The notes under the pieces: model-generated
What the model was told of the DNA's origin: nothing
The model's input: the letters and a program-made list of their open reading frames with translations, nothing else
Databases searched by the model: none
Shown: positions 17,201 to 25,702 of the stretch, one piece after another
Layout of the letters: each line of letters begins with the position of its first letter
Numbering within the stretch: position 1 is the stretch's first letter
Origin: Nodularia spumigena CCY9414
Lineage (GTDB): Bacteria > Cyanobacteriota > Cyanobacteriia > Cyanobacteriales > Nostocaceae
DNA length: 64,000 bases
Direction: 5' to 3'
Assembly: GCF_000340565.2 (NCBI RefSeq)
Contig: NZ_CP007203.1
Location: 1,974,228 to 2,038,227 of the forward strand
Translations under genes and position numbers: made by a program

Positions 17201-18652
17201 ACAATTGATTATGATTTAGTAATTATTGGTGGTACTCTAGCCGGACGCTATGCAGCCTTAGTTGCAACCCAACTCAAGGCTACAGTTGCTTTGGTGGAAT
17301 CTCAAGTAAATTATGAGTTTAGTCAACACCAAGCTATGAGCGAAATTGGCAACATCGTCCATAACATGAATGATGTAGCTGGTTTGGGAATTCACAGCAC
17401 ACAAGCGAAGAACTCAGACAAATGTCAAGTATCTGTGACATGGACAGAAGCCAAGCGGTATACTGACGGCGTTGTGTCCAATATTCAAGAACAGAACTCT
17501 CCCGCCAATTTAGCCGCCTTGGGTGTCGATGTGATTCTTGGCAGTGGTCAATTTCAATCTTTACCCCATTTAGCCTTTGCGGTAAATCAACGCCTGCTAA
17601 GGGGGCGTACCTATTTATTAGCTAGTGGTTCTGTGCGAGGCGTTCCAGACATCGAAGGATTACAAACCACTGGCTACTTAACTTTATCTAATATTTGGCA
17701 GTGTCTCAAGCAACCAAGTTTACCCCAAAATTGGGTAATTATTGGCGGTGTTCCCCAAAGTATTGAAGTTGCTCAAACCTTGGCGCGGTTGGGTTGTAGT
17801 GTAACTTTAGCAGTTAAATCTGCATCTATTCTGCCCTACGCTGACTCAGAAATCGCCCACCTGCTGCAAGCACAGTTAGAAGTTGATGGTGTGCGTGTTC
17901 TCACTCAGAAACCAGTAACTCAAGTAAAATTAATTGAGGATAAAAAGTGGGTTCAGGCGGGAGATAAAGCAATTGAAACTGATGAAATTTTAGTCGCAAC
18001 TGACCAGGAACCAAATGTTGAGTTTCTCAATTTGGCGGCTGTGGGCGTAAAATGGCGGCAGCGTCGCTTGGTTGTCAATGATAAATTACAAACCACTAAC
18101 CACCGGATTTATGCCTGTGGTGATGTAATTGGTGGTTATGATTTTCCTAATGTTGCGAATTATGAAGCTAGAATTGCAGTCAAAAATGCCCTGTTTTTTC
18201 CGAGATTAAGGGTTAATTATCAGTGCATTCCTTGGGGGCTAAATTCTCATCCCAGGTTGGCGGAAGTGGGTTTGACTGAAGCGCAAGCAAAACGCCAATT
18301 TAAATTAGATGAAGTTTTCGTTTTGCGACAATATTATAAATCAGTTACAGCAGCCCAACTGCGGGACGAAACTACAGGTATATGTAAATTAATTGTACTC
18401 CGCAATGGGGAAATTTTGGGTGCTTCTATATTAGGGGCGGAAGCTGGAGAGTTAATTAATTTAATTGCTTTGGCGATGTCTCAAAAAATTAGGGTTAAAC
18501 AGTTAGCAAATTTATCTGCTGTCTATCCCAGTTTTTCAGAAATTATCGAAAATGCAGCTAGGGAGTGGGGTAAGGAAAAGTTAAATAGCAATTTTGGTTT
18601 ACAAGATTTTCTGGAAGGCTTGTTTCATTTTCGCCGTGACTGGAATTTGTGA
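17198..18652 (+). CDS. FAD-dependent pyridine nucleotide-disulfide oxidoreductase-like protein lacking the redox cysteines
   Basis: 484 residues with the fold of lipoamide dehydrogenase/mercuric reductase. FAD-binding IIGGTLAGRYAAL at the N-terminus, NAD(P)-binding VIIGGVPQSIEVAQTLARLG in the middle, IYACGDVIGGYDFPNVANYE for FAD ribityl contact, and a C-terminal dimerisation domain from about 345. The CxxxxC disulfide expected after the first beta-alpha-beta unit is absent (EIGNIVHNMNDVAG occupies that place), so it cannot run the usual dithiol chemistry. It may be an NAD(P)H:acceptor reductase. The ATG lies inside an STRR2 array with no obvious ribosome-binding site. Confidence 0.82.
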   Translation: MTIDYDLVIIGGTLAGRYAALVATQLKATVALVESQVNYEFSQHQAMSEIGNIVHNMNDVAGLGIHSTQAKNSDKCQVSVTWTEAKRYTDGVVSNIQEQNSPANLAALGVDVILGSGQFQSLPHLAFAVNQRLLRGRTYLLASGSVRGVPDIEGLQTTGYLTLSNIWQCLKQPSLPQNWVIIGGVPQSIEVAQTLARLGCSVTLAVKSASILPYADSEIAHLLQAQLEVDGVRVLTQKPVTQVKLIEDKKWVQAGDKAIETDEILVATDQEPNVEFLNLAAVGVKWRQRRLVVNDKLQTTNHRIYACGDVIGGYDFPNVANYEARIAVKNALFFPRLRVNYQCIPWGLNSHPRLAEVGLTEAQAKRQFKLDEVFVLRQYYKSVTAAQLRDETTGICKLIVLRNGEILGASILGAEAGELINLIALAMSQKIRVKQLANLSAVYPSFSEIIENAAREWGKEKLNSNFGLQDFLEGLFHFRRDWNL

Positions 18653-18660
18653 AACCTCAT

Positions 18661-18704
18661 GAAACCTCACCCCAGCCCTCTCCTTAGTAAGGAGAGGGAG
18701 CCGG
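18661..18704. repeat. CTCACCCC/CTCTCCTT hairpin repeat
   Basis: Copy of the dispersed CTCTCCTT/AAGGAGAG hairpin family, 9 bp after the flavoprotein stop codon and possibly ending that transcript. Confidence 0.75.
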
Positions 18705-18784
18705 AGTAAATCTTGTGGGGAGGGTAAGGACTGCCCGCCCTTGTGTAACTACTTAGATGAGATGTGCTGTATTTGCAAAAGTTT

Positions 18785-18842
18785 GATACTCCCTACTCCC
18801 CATTCCCCACTCCCTACTCCCTACTCCCCACTCCCTACTCCC
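18785..18842. repeat. STRR1-type CCCTACT/CCCCACT heptamer array
   Basis: Eight or so tandem heptamers alternating CCCTACT, CCCCACT and CCCCATT, of the STRR1 class. It ends at the stop codon of the convergent REC-DUF3685 gene. Confidence 0.8.
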
Positions 18843-18843
18843 C

Positions 18844-20619
18844 TCACTTTTGTCGCTCACTATGGCGCTTGAAGTTCTTTTCTGTAAAGGATACGCTACC
18901 AATTCCTTGCAGAATACCACGACCGATTAAACCTAAACCCCGACCCACTATTTTTGTGAGCAGGAAAACAATACTGCTACCTACTACAGATAATAATGAT
19001 TTTAACCGGGGTGCGATCGCATCTCGAAATTCTAGTGTTAATGTCACTAATAGGGGAATACCAGAAAGCTGGGCTAATTCCTGACTACGCGGAGCATAAA
19101 GTGAAGTTTTGGCAATTCCACGCGGTGCTAAGACAAATAACTCATAGCTACTTTCAAACATGGCTTTCGGCTCATTGATATACTTGTTTAAACGGTATTT
19201 CCATGACAACTCATTACGAAAGCGTTCTATTTCTCTTGTGGAAATTAATTTGCGGTCATAATAATTTTCTTTAATTTCTTCCACATCTGCTAAAGAGTTG
19301 AGCAGTGGTTGCACTACACCATTGGCTACTTGAATTAATAAATTTTCTAAAATTATTAATGCTTGGGATTTCGCTTCCGGGCTACCGGCTGAGTAGCAGG
19401 TATTATCAATGTGCAAATCTGTCTGAAATACCAAATAAGAAAATAATTCTACAACTAGGGGAATTTTATTGAAAATCTCTGTTTGGATAACTCGATAATT
19501 TTGCAGCAATAAATTAACGACTTCTATGTTCTGATTACTTACTTGTACTCGATAAAATTTACCAAAGAAATCTGTAATTGCTGATTGCCATAAGTCATAT
19601 AATATGCTGTCTTTTAAACTTTCTAGTTGAGCAATTGTGATTTGAGGGAGACGCAGTTCATCAAGTTGTTGAGCTAGTTTTTGCAGAACTATATACAGTA
19701 ATTCCCGTTTTTTATCTTCACGAAAGATGTCAATTTCTAAAGCTACATCTGTGACGTTTTGTAAAGAGGATTGTAATTTGGTAACACATAATGAGAATAA
19801 ATCAGATTGTAGCGATCGCGGACTAAGTAGAGGCGGCGAAGTTGGTTGCTGTTGTAACTCTAATGGCACAATGGCATTACTTAAGGCTGAAATTACAGGC
19901 GGTTTCGGAGTCGCAGAAATTGATTCTTGCGGCTGTTCGGACTGTATTTCCTGTGGTGAAACTAATAACCGAGTCAGCAACCAACGAGCTGCTAACAATT
20001 CTCGTCGTTGTCCAGCGAAAACGGCTCTATCTATTAATGGTAATCCAGGGGTTTGTAATTGCGCCGTAACTTCGGCTAAAGCCGCCTCAATGTAACCAAT
20101 TCCTGACAAATACCAATTTTTCCGCACCCTAGCCAGGGGTAGGCTCGGTGATGGGGTCATGGGGTAAGTAGTTGGTTCTACCCTTCGCTGTTCAAGAAAC
20201 CAATAAGAACCACCATCTGCTACTTTTTCCATAGCAGCGACTAATTGGGAAATCGGAGTACCTTTAGGACAATAACCATTAACGCCAGCAGCTTTAACTG
20301 CTAACAATAATCCTGGTTCTTGCACCGAACTCAGGAGCAAAACCGGTAATTGAGGGTATTGAATTTTTAGTTGTTGACAAAGTTGTAAACCGTTCTGCTG
20401 ACTGGAGATGGAGCGACCATTACCTAATTCTAAAACCACCAAATTCACTTGGTTGGGGTTTTTTTGAGCCAGTTCTGCTAGTATCTGCAAAGCCCTTGTA
20501 TCTGTTTCTGCTTCCGCTACCACTTGGATATCAGGTAATGCTGACAACGCTACCCGTAGTCCCAGGCGGAATATGGGGTCTTGGTCAATTAACAATAATC
20601 TTAGGGGTCTATTGCTCAT
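18844..20619 (-). CDS. Receiver-domain protein with C-terminal DUF3685 (Ycf55-like)
   Basis: 591 residues: a CheY-like receiver (about 6-125) joined to a DUF3685/Ycf55-like region (about 250-560), a combination conserved in cyanobacteria. Receiver residues D12, D14, S97 and K119 (YCPKGT) are in place, but the phospho-acceptor position reads LVVLELGNG, with E64 instead of Asp. The protein should therefore not be phosphorylated in the usual way and may be locked in an active-like state. No DNA-binding domain is seen; the C-terminal hydrophobic stretch (LKSLLSVVGSSIVFLLTKIV) may contact membrane. The function of DUF3685 is unknown. Confidence 0.85.
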   Translation of the reverse strand: MSNRPLRLLLIDQDPIFRLGLRVALSALPDIQVVAEAETDTRALQILAELAQKNPNQVNLVVLELGNGRSISSQQNGLQLCQQLKIQYPQLPVLLLSSVQEPGLLLAVKAAGVNGYCPKGTPISQLVAAMEKVADGGSYWFLEQRRVEPTTYPMTPSPSLPLARVRKNWYLSGIGYIEAALAEVTAQLQTPGLPLIDRAVFAGQRRELLAARWLLTRLLVSPQEIQSEQPQESISATPKPPVISALSNAIVPLELQQQPTSPPLLSPRSLQSDLFSLCVTKLQSSLQNVTDVALEIDIFREDKKRELLYIVLQKLAQQLDELRLPQITIAQLESLKDSILYDLWQSAITDFFGKFYRVQVSNQNIEVVNLLLQNYRVIQTEIFNKIPLVVELFSYLVFQTDLHIDNTCYSAGSPEAKSQALIILENLLIQVANGVVQPLLNSLADVEEIKENYYDRKLISTREIERFRNELSWKYRLNKYINEPKAMFESSYELFVLAPRGIAKTSLYAPRSQELAQLSGIPLLVTLTLEFRDAIAPRLKSLLSVVGSSIVFLLTKIVGRGLGLIGRGILQGIGSVSFTEKNFKRHSERQK

Positions 20620-20932
20620 AGTATCAACAAATACACAAGGCCTGTTTTTTCGCAGTCACAAACAGTTTTGATGCTCAGAATAGTCCCCCCCTATTGTCAC
20701 TTGTTTTGGTCAGCTGAATACATGGATGACCATTCCCATAGGTGGCATTCATCATTAGATAAACTTAAGTATTAGGCATTGGTTAACAAAACGCAAGAAT
20801 AAATTAAATTAGAAGTTGCTCAATTAGACATCGACTGAATTCAAATATGCGCCTGACATCACCCTTGTAGAGACTTGTCATGCAACGTCTCTACATTCTT
20901 TGTCACCAGATATCTAATAAATGGTTAAAGAC
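20620..20932. other. 313-bp intergenic region with a MITE-like element
   Basis: No gene seen. The left part is the promoter side of the REC-DUF3685 gene; the right half is the approximately 90-bp repeat at 20826-20915, which reaches nearly to the furC-like stop codon. Confidence 0.6.
20826..20915. repeat. MITE-like element B, copy 1
   Basis: An approximately 90-bp element with imperfect ends AGACATC...GATATCT and an internal TGTAGAGAC...GTCTCTACA hairpin. The copy at 31086-31176 shares both ends and the CGTCTCTACATTCTTTGTC segment. It has no coding capacity, so it would need transposase in trans if mobile. Confidence 0.65.
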
Positions 20933-21382
20933 TTACGGTTTGTCTGGGGAATTGCGATAACCATAAAAGTTAACACTGTATTCAGTAATCCGCACTCCTG
21001 TTTTTTGTTCAACTTGACGGATTAATTCTTCTGGTAGTTCTATGTGAACATCAAGAAGTTGATTAGTATCTATACAGTTGACGTGACTATGGGAATCACT
21101 GATATTACCGTATAAACGCCCGTCACAGCGTTCAATACATTCAATGATGCCCTGATTTGATAAGGCATCTAAATTTTGATAGACAGAAGTGTTACCAATT
21201 TCTTTACCTTGCTGGCTGAGGCGATCATAAATTTCTCTAGCAGAAAGATGTTCATTGGCTTGCCATAGCAGTTCTAAAATAAAGCGTCGCTGACGGCTGA
21301 CGCGCATACCTAGCTGTTGACACCGCTCAAGGGCATCTTCTAGGGAACGAATTGGTTTTGGAGATATCGATGGATTTTGCAT
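20933..21382 (-). CDS. Fur-family transcriptional regulator, FurC/PerR-like
   Basis: 149 residues. The winged-helix domain (about 14-85) contains the recognition region NTSVYQNLDALSNQGIIECI. The metal-site block SDSHSHVNCIDTNQLLDVHI supplies H98, H100, D111 and H113. The paired CxxC zinc motifs of many Fur proteins are missing. The layout resembles Anabaena FurC, a PerR-like peroxide regulator, more than FurA or Zur; that subtype is by recollection and is moderate. An 8-5-8 inverted repeat overlaps its start codon and is a good candidate for autoregulation. Confidence 0.85.
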   Translation of the reverse strand: MQNPSISPKPIRSLEDALERCQQLGMRVSRQRRFILELLWQANEHLSAREIYDRLSQQGKEIGNTSVYQNLDALSNQGIIECIERCDGRLYGNISDSHSHVNCIDTNQLLDVHIELPEELIRQVEQKTGVRITEYSVNFYGYRNSPDKP

Positions 21383-21401
21383 AGTTAAGTTGGTTAACTA
21401 T
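21381..21401. promoter_or_regulatory. Perfect 8-bp-arm palindrome over the furC-like start codon
   Basis: ATAGTTAA-GTTGG-TTAACTAT, perfect arms with a 5-bp spacer. It overlaps the ATG of the Fur-family gene on the minus strand, where a bound dimer would block initiation. Fur proteins commonly bind AT-rich inverted repeats of this size at their own promoters. The site is seen; binding is inferred. Confidence 0.55.
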
Positions 21402-21754
21402 AAGGGGATTTTCCCGTTTCAATGTTTATTGGTTCTTTTGATATGTAAGAATGTTACATTAGTTATTTTGCCCGTACCTGTGTTGCTGCGGAATTTACAG
21501 TTTCAGGTGATAATTGTCTGTTGCTGGTTGGCGTTTGCTTGATTACACTTTCATCTTAAACAAACTCATTACAACTTTAACTTAAAATTGTGGCAAATGT
21601 CCAACTTTAGGTAGGTGTGATGTCTGCAAAATTAGGCGAATCCAGATAAAGTCAAGAATTAACTGGGTGTAAATGTTCCATTAAACCCACAAAAGCTGGT
21701 AGTGTGTATTCTCGATCCTACTGTTGAGCATAAAGTAAAGTGGCTGCGGAATCG

Positions 21755-22231
21755 ATGACAATCACGATCACACTCGATACTGACTACGTTAACAATTTAG
21801 ATATTTCACCAGCCTTGACGGTGATTTCGCCACTGCTGGAAGAAGGAGCGATCGCATCTCACGAACAGCAACTGAGTTTTGAGATAAAATACGCTTTAGA
21901 ACCTGGAGATCCCCGCGAATTTTCCGAAATTCCAGAGTTAAGGCTGTGGTTTGTGCGTTTGGATGCCAAGTATCCCTGGTTACCATTTTTACTAGATTGG
22001 AAATCTGGAGAATTTGCTCGTTATACAGCCATGCTTGTACCACACCAATTCAGCGCTAAAGAAGGTATTCAATATAACCCTGAAGCTTTAGAAATATTTC
22101 TCATGCACAAAATTTTTATCTTAGGTGATTGGCTCAAGCAACAAGGTATCCCCAGCCAATCGCGCTTAAAGTCTATGGCGCAAATGCTCGGTTATGACTT
22201 AGATGATGCCTTTTTTGAGATTTTTTCTTAA
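21755..22231 (+). CDS. crr6: CRR6 family (DUF1817) NDH-1 biogenesis protein
   Basis: 158 residues matching the CRR6/DUF1817 family, conserved in cyanobacteria and plants and needed to assemble or mature the NDH-1/NDH complex (NdhI region) for cyclic electron flow. Recognised by the blocks LRLWFVRLDAKYPWLPFLLD, FARYTAMLVPHQFSAKEG and YNPEALEIFLMHKIF, which are nearly invariant in the family. I start at ATG 21755 (MTITITLDTD); a GTG at 21740 would add five residues. The gene stands alone, with a CTCTCCTT hairpin repeat directly after its stop codon. Confidence 0.88.
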   Translation: MTITITLDTDYVNNLDISPALTVISPLLEEGAIASHEQQLSFEIKYALEPGDPREFSEIPELRLWFVRLDAKYPWLPFLLDWKSGEFARYTAMLVPHQFSAKEGIQYNPEALEIFLMHKIFILGDWLKQQGIPSQSRLKSMAQMLGYDLDDAFFEIFS

Positions 22232-22272
22232 GAACCTCACCCCCAACCCCTCTCCTTAACAAGGAGAGGGGA
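22231..22272. repeat. CTCACCCCC/CTCTCCTT hairpin repeat after crr6
   Basis: Copy of the dispersed hairpin family, touching the crr6 stop codon; probable terminator in practice. Confidence 0.75.
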
Positions 22273-22311
22273 GACTTTGATGCAAGTTAAAAACCTGTTT
22301 TTGTATCAATG

Positions 22312-22508
22312 CTGTAGCCAAATTACGAGGGTTCAATGGCTGTAGAAGCATTGTGAATAGGACCAACAGAGGTAAGCTTGGCAAAAATCTGGCCGTTGAA
22401 AATAGGCTAAGGCTGTTGCGGAAGCATTTTTAACATTTCCCGAACATATCGAAAACCCCGACAGTAAGCCTGAAGATCAACAATGCCAGAACCGGGATTG
22501 TTTTCACG
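22312..22508 (-). pseudogene. 3' end of an IS4-type transposase (left inverted arm)
   Basis: Reverse complement of the right arm at 25099-25295, with only a handful of substitutions. Read on the minus strand it encodes the same C-terminal transposase stretch (QAYCRGFRYVREMLKMLPQQ...). It is cut sharply at 22508, where a different, G+C-rich transposase fragment begins. Confidence 0.85.
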
Positions 22509-22656
22509 CAAAAGCGGCATCCTCCATCCCGTAGCGAGTATTTTTGCCCGTGCGTTTGTCCGGTAGCGACGACAAACGCTGGCGAAACGAACCGACGATG
22601 GTGTCGAACAAACCCCGTTCTTGCAACCGCTCTAGCTGTCTTGGATCTCTCAGATG
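22509..22656 (-). pseudogene. Fragment of a second, unrelated transposase
   Basis: In one minus-strand frame about 49 codons read RDPRQLERLQERGLFDTI, then VGSFRQRLSSLPDKRTGKN and TRYGMEDAAFA. This resembles the N-terminus of a DDE transposase type that has an ERGLF...PDKRxGKNTRYxMED pattern. Stop codons and the IS4 arm bound it on both sides. It is richer in G+C than the flanks, like the adjacent sbt genes, so it probably arrived with them. Confidence 0.55.
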
Positions 22657-22727
22657 TCATTACAATACCGAGATTCCCAGTGCTTGAACAGCTTCTTGCC
22701 AAAATGAGAATTGCTGGGGTTTTGAGT

Positions 22728-23588
<861 letters not shown>

Positions 23589-24668
23589 ATGGATTTTTTA
23601 TCCGATTTCTTGACGCTCTTCCTGGCGAAGTTGCAGTCCCCGACACTCGGCTTTCTGATTGGCGGTATGGTTGTTGCCGCCGTCAATAGCCGATTGCAAA
23701 TTCCAGATGCGATCTATAAGTTCATCGTCTTCATGCTGCTCATCAAAGTCGGACTGAGCGGCGGCATTGCGATCCGCAATGCCGATCTAGCAAAGATGCT
23801 GTTGCCCGCCGTGTTCGCCGTGGTAGTGGGGATTCTGATCGTGTTCATCGGGCGCTACACGTTGGCCAAGCTGCCGAAAGTCAAAACTGTGGATGCCATT
23901 GCAACTGCGGGCTTGTTCGGTGCCGTGAGTGGTTCTACCCTCGCCGCCGCCCTGACGATACTGGAAACCGAAGGCATCGAATACGAGGCCTGGGCTGCCG
24001 CACTTTATCCCTTCATGGACATCCCAGCTCTGGTAACTGCGATCGTCTTGGCCAGCATTTATACGAGCAAGCAGCGCGATACCGCAGACGAGTATCTCAG
24101 CAAGCAGGAGTATTCCAGCAAGCAGGCTATTATCGCACGCGGGTATCCCAGCAAGCAGCACGAGCGGGTCAAAATATGGCCTATCGTGAAGGAAAGCCTC
24201 CAGGGATCTGCCCTATCGGCACTGTTACTCGGCCTCGCTCTAGGACTGCTAACCCGGCCGGAAAGTGTCTATGAGAGCTTCTTCAATCCCCTCTTCCGCG
24301 GCCTGCTTTCGATCCTGATGCTGGTAATGGGCATGGAGGCCACCGCAAGGATCAGCGAGCTGCGCCGGGTCGGCCAGTGGTATGCCCTATATGCCTTTGT
24401 AGCGCCTCTACTGCATGGGTTCATCGCCTTCGGTTTCGGCATGATCGCCCACTACACCACGGGATTCAGCCTTGGCGGCGTTGTGATCCTGGCCGTCATC
24501 GCCGCCTCCAGTTCAGACATCTCAGGGCCACCCACTTTACGAGCCGGTATCCCGTCGGCTAATCCCTCCGCCTACATCGGCGCGTCCACAGCCGTCGGCA
24601 CGCCAGTTGCGCTTGCCTTGGGAATACCGCTCTACATCGGACTCGCCCAGGCGCTGATGGGCGGCTGA
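23589..24668 (+). CDS. sbtA: SbtA, sodium-dependent bicarbonate transporter
   Basis: 359 residues of the SbtA family (DUF897), the high-affinity Na+/HCO3- symporter of the CO2-concentrating mechanism in the plasma membrane. About ten hydrophobic spans. Conserved blocks: LQSPTLGFLIGGMVVAA, LFGAVSGSTLAAALT, LYPFMDIPALVTAIV in the first half; LLSILMLVMGMEA, SSSDISGPPTLRAGIPSAN and STAVGTPVALALGIP in the second half. The cytosolic loop (about 157-197) carries four SKQ motifs that look like local duplications. Codon choice is G+C-rich and foreign to the window. With sbtB it forms a complete transporter-regulator pair. Confidence 0.93.
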   Translation: MDFLSDFLTLFLAKLQSPTLGFLIGGMVVAAVNSRLQIPDAIYKFIVFMLLIKVGLSGGIAIRNADLAKMLLPAVFAVVVGILIVFIGRYTLAKLPKVKTVDAIATAGLFGAVSGSTLAAALTILETEGIEYEAWAAALYPFMDIPALVTAIVLASIYTSKQRDTADEYLSKQEYSSKQAIIARGYPSKQHERVKIWPIVKESLQGSALSALLLGLALGLLTRPESVYESFFNPLFRGLLSILMLVMGMEATARISELRRVGQWYALYAFVAPLLHGFIAFGFGMIAHYTTGFSLGGVVILAVIAASSSDISGPPTLRAGIPSANPSAYIGASTAVGTPVALALGIPLYIGLAQALMGG

Positions 24669-24701
24669 TCCCGGTGCGGTCGCGGCAAATCGCTATTAAT
24701 G

Positions 24702-24800
24702 CTTTACAGCGTTGTTGATGACCGCAGTGGCGTAGCCTATCAGGAATACCATGAAGTCTATGGAGAAGATGTCCGAGCCACCTTAAAGTTTTTGTCCAGG
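24702..24800 (+). pseudogene. Fragment of a third transposase/integrase
   Basis: Thirty-three codons beginning LYSVVDDRSGVAYQEYHEVY and continuing GEDVRATLKFL. This resembles the DDE-core opening of an integrase-like transposase, with the catalytic-type D in VVDDRSG. It is not flanked by the rest of the gene on either side. It marks the right edge of the G+C-rich section. Confidence 0.6.
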
Positions 24801-24825
24801 GATTATCATAATTAATCATTAATCT

Positions 24826-25284
24826 ACAGAACTGTTGAATGTAGTGATTTTGGTGAAAACCAATCTCAAAACTAATGCTCCCAGTCACGTAATTTTGTTT
24901 TCTAGTGACCTAACTTTATCTGATGATAAAATAATCGACTACTATAAACTGCGCTTCCAAATCGAATTTAATTTCCGGGATGCCAAACAATTTTGGGGAT
25001 TGGAAGATTTTATGAATAGAGGTCAAACTGCGGTAACTAATGCTGCCAATCTTTCTTTTTTCATCGTCAATTTATCCCATGATCTTTTAGCTCAGTTTCG
25101 TGAAAACAATCCCGGTTCTGGCATTGTTGATCTTCAGGCTTACTGTCGGGGTTTTCGATATGTTCGGGAAATGTTAAAAATGCTTCCGCAACAGCCTGAG
25201 CCTATTTTCAACGCCCAGATTTTTGCCAAGCTTACCTCTGTTGGTCGTATTCACAATGCTTCTACAGCCGTTGAACCCTCGTAA
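24826..25284 (+). pseudogene. IS4-type transposase, C-terminal half (right arm)
   Basis: About 150 codons read through to TAA at 25282, eleven bases from the IS end. The Y-x2-R-x3-E-x6-K signature of IS4-family transposases is visible in YKLRFQIEFNFRDAK, followed by FWGLEDFMN and the NLSFFIVNLSHDLL helix. The N-terminal half with the first two catalytic aspartates is missing, so this copy is inactive. Its last 197 bp are repeated in inverse orientation at 22312. Confidence 0.85.
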
Positions 25285-25295
25285 TTTGGCTACAG

Positions 25296-25617
25296 TATTG
25301 TTTGAAGAAGCCATTATTTTAGCTTTTCTGGGTTTTATTCCCGGATTTGTTGTACCTTTGGGACTTTATCGCTTGGCTCGCAATGCCACAAATTTACCGA
25401 TATACATGACTTTATTCAGGGCAGTCTTTGTGTTATTGCCAGGACTTACGCAAAATTATGAAAAAACGAACCACGAAGGACACAAAGGACACGAAGTTAA
25501 GAGGGTTTCAGAGAGTTCTTGCGTAAGTCCTAATTGCTAACAATAATTATGTGTACTATTTCGGGAATTATCGCCACTCAGAGATTACAATCTGCTGACC
25601 CTGCGGATATGTTTTAG
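25296..25617 (+). pseudogene. devC: devC remnant (ABC exporter permease, C-terminal part)
   Basis: Starting right at the IS end, the frame reads VLFEEAIILAFLGFIPGFVV, PLGLYRLARNATNLP and IYMTLFRAVFVLL, then is broken by a 93-bp MITE and resumes as LTIIMCTISGIIATQRLQSA ending DPADMF. This is the C-terminus of a DevC-type permease of a DevBCA glycolipid exporter. Removing the MITE and one copy of ATTGC joins the two parts in frame exactly. devB and the 5' part of devC are not in the window: crr6 lies on the other side of the IS block. Confidence 0.82.
25440..25532. mobile_element. MITE-like element A, copy 1 (93 bp) in devC
   Basis: Inverted ends AGGACTTACGCAA and TTGCGTAAGTCCT, flanked by a 5-bp target duplication ATTGC (25435-25439 and 25533-25537). 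The interior (ACGAACCACGAAGGACAC...) is non-coding. A second copy with the same ends interrupts the hsdS part at 58028. Confidence 0.88.
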
Positions 25618-25672
25618 GGAGTGGGGGGAAGAGGCAGGGGGGCAGGGAGCAGGGAGCAGGGGGGAGAAGACG
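25618..25672. repeat. STRR1-like G-rich array upstream of devA
   Basis: AGTGGGGGGA, GGCAGGG and GAGCAGG units in tandem, the complement of the C-rich STRR1 type, followed by STRR2 heptamers (ATGACTA) that lead straight into the devA start region. Confidence 0.7.
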
Positions 25673-25702
25673 GTAATTTCCTAATGACTAATGACTATTC
25701 CT

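Noticed and set aside
19727..20095. 122-residue plus-strand frame inside the REC-DUF3685 gene
   Set aside because: Cys/Ser/Asn-rich antisense shadow with no start signals.
22430..22702. 90-residue minus-strand frame in the left part of the sbt block
   Set aside because: It is out of frame with both transposase remnants it crosses; the meaningful peptides lie in other frames.
24559..24888. Minus-strand frame over the 3' end of sbtA and the IS junction
   Set aside because: Crosses from sbtA into unrelated IS DNA; Arg-rich antisense of a G+C-rich gene.
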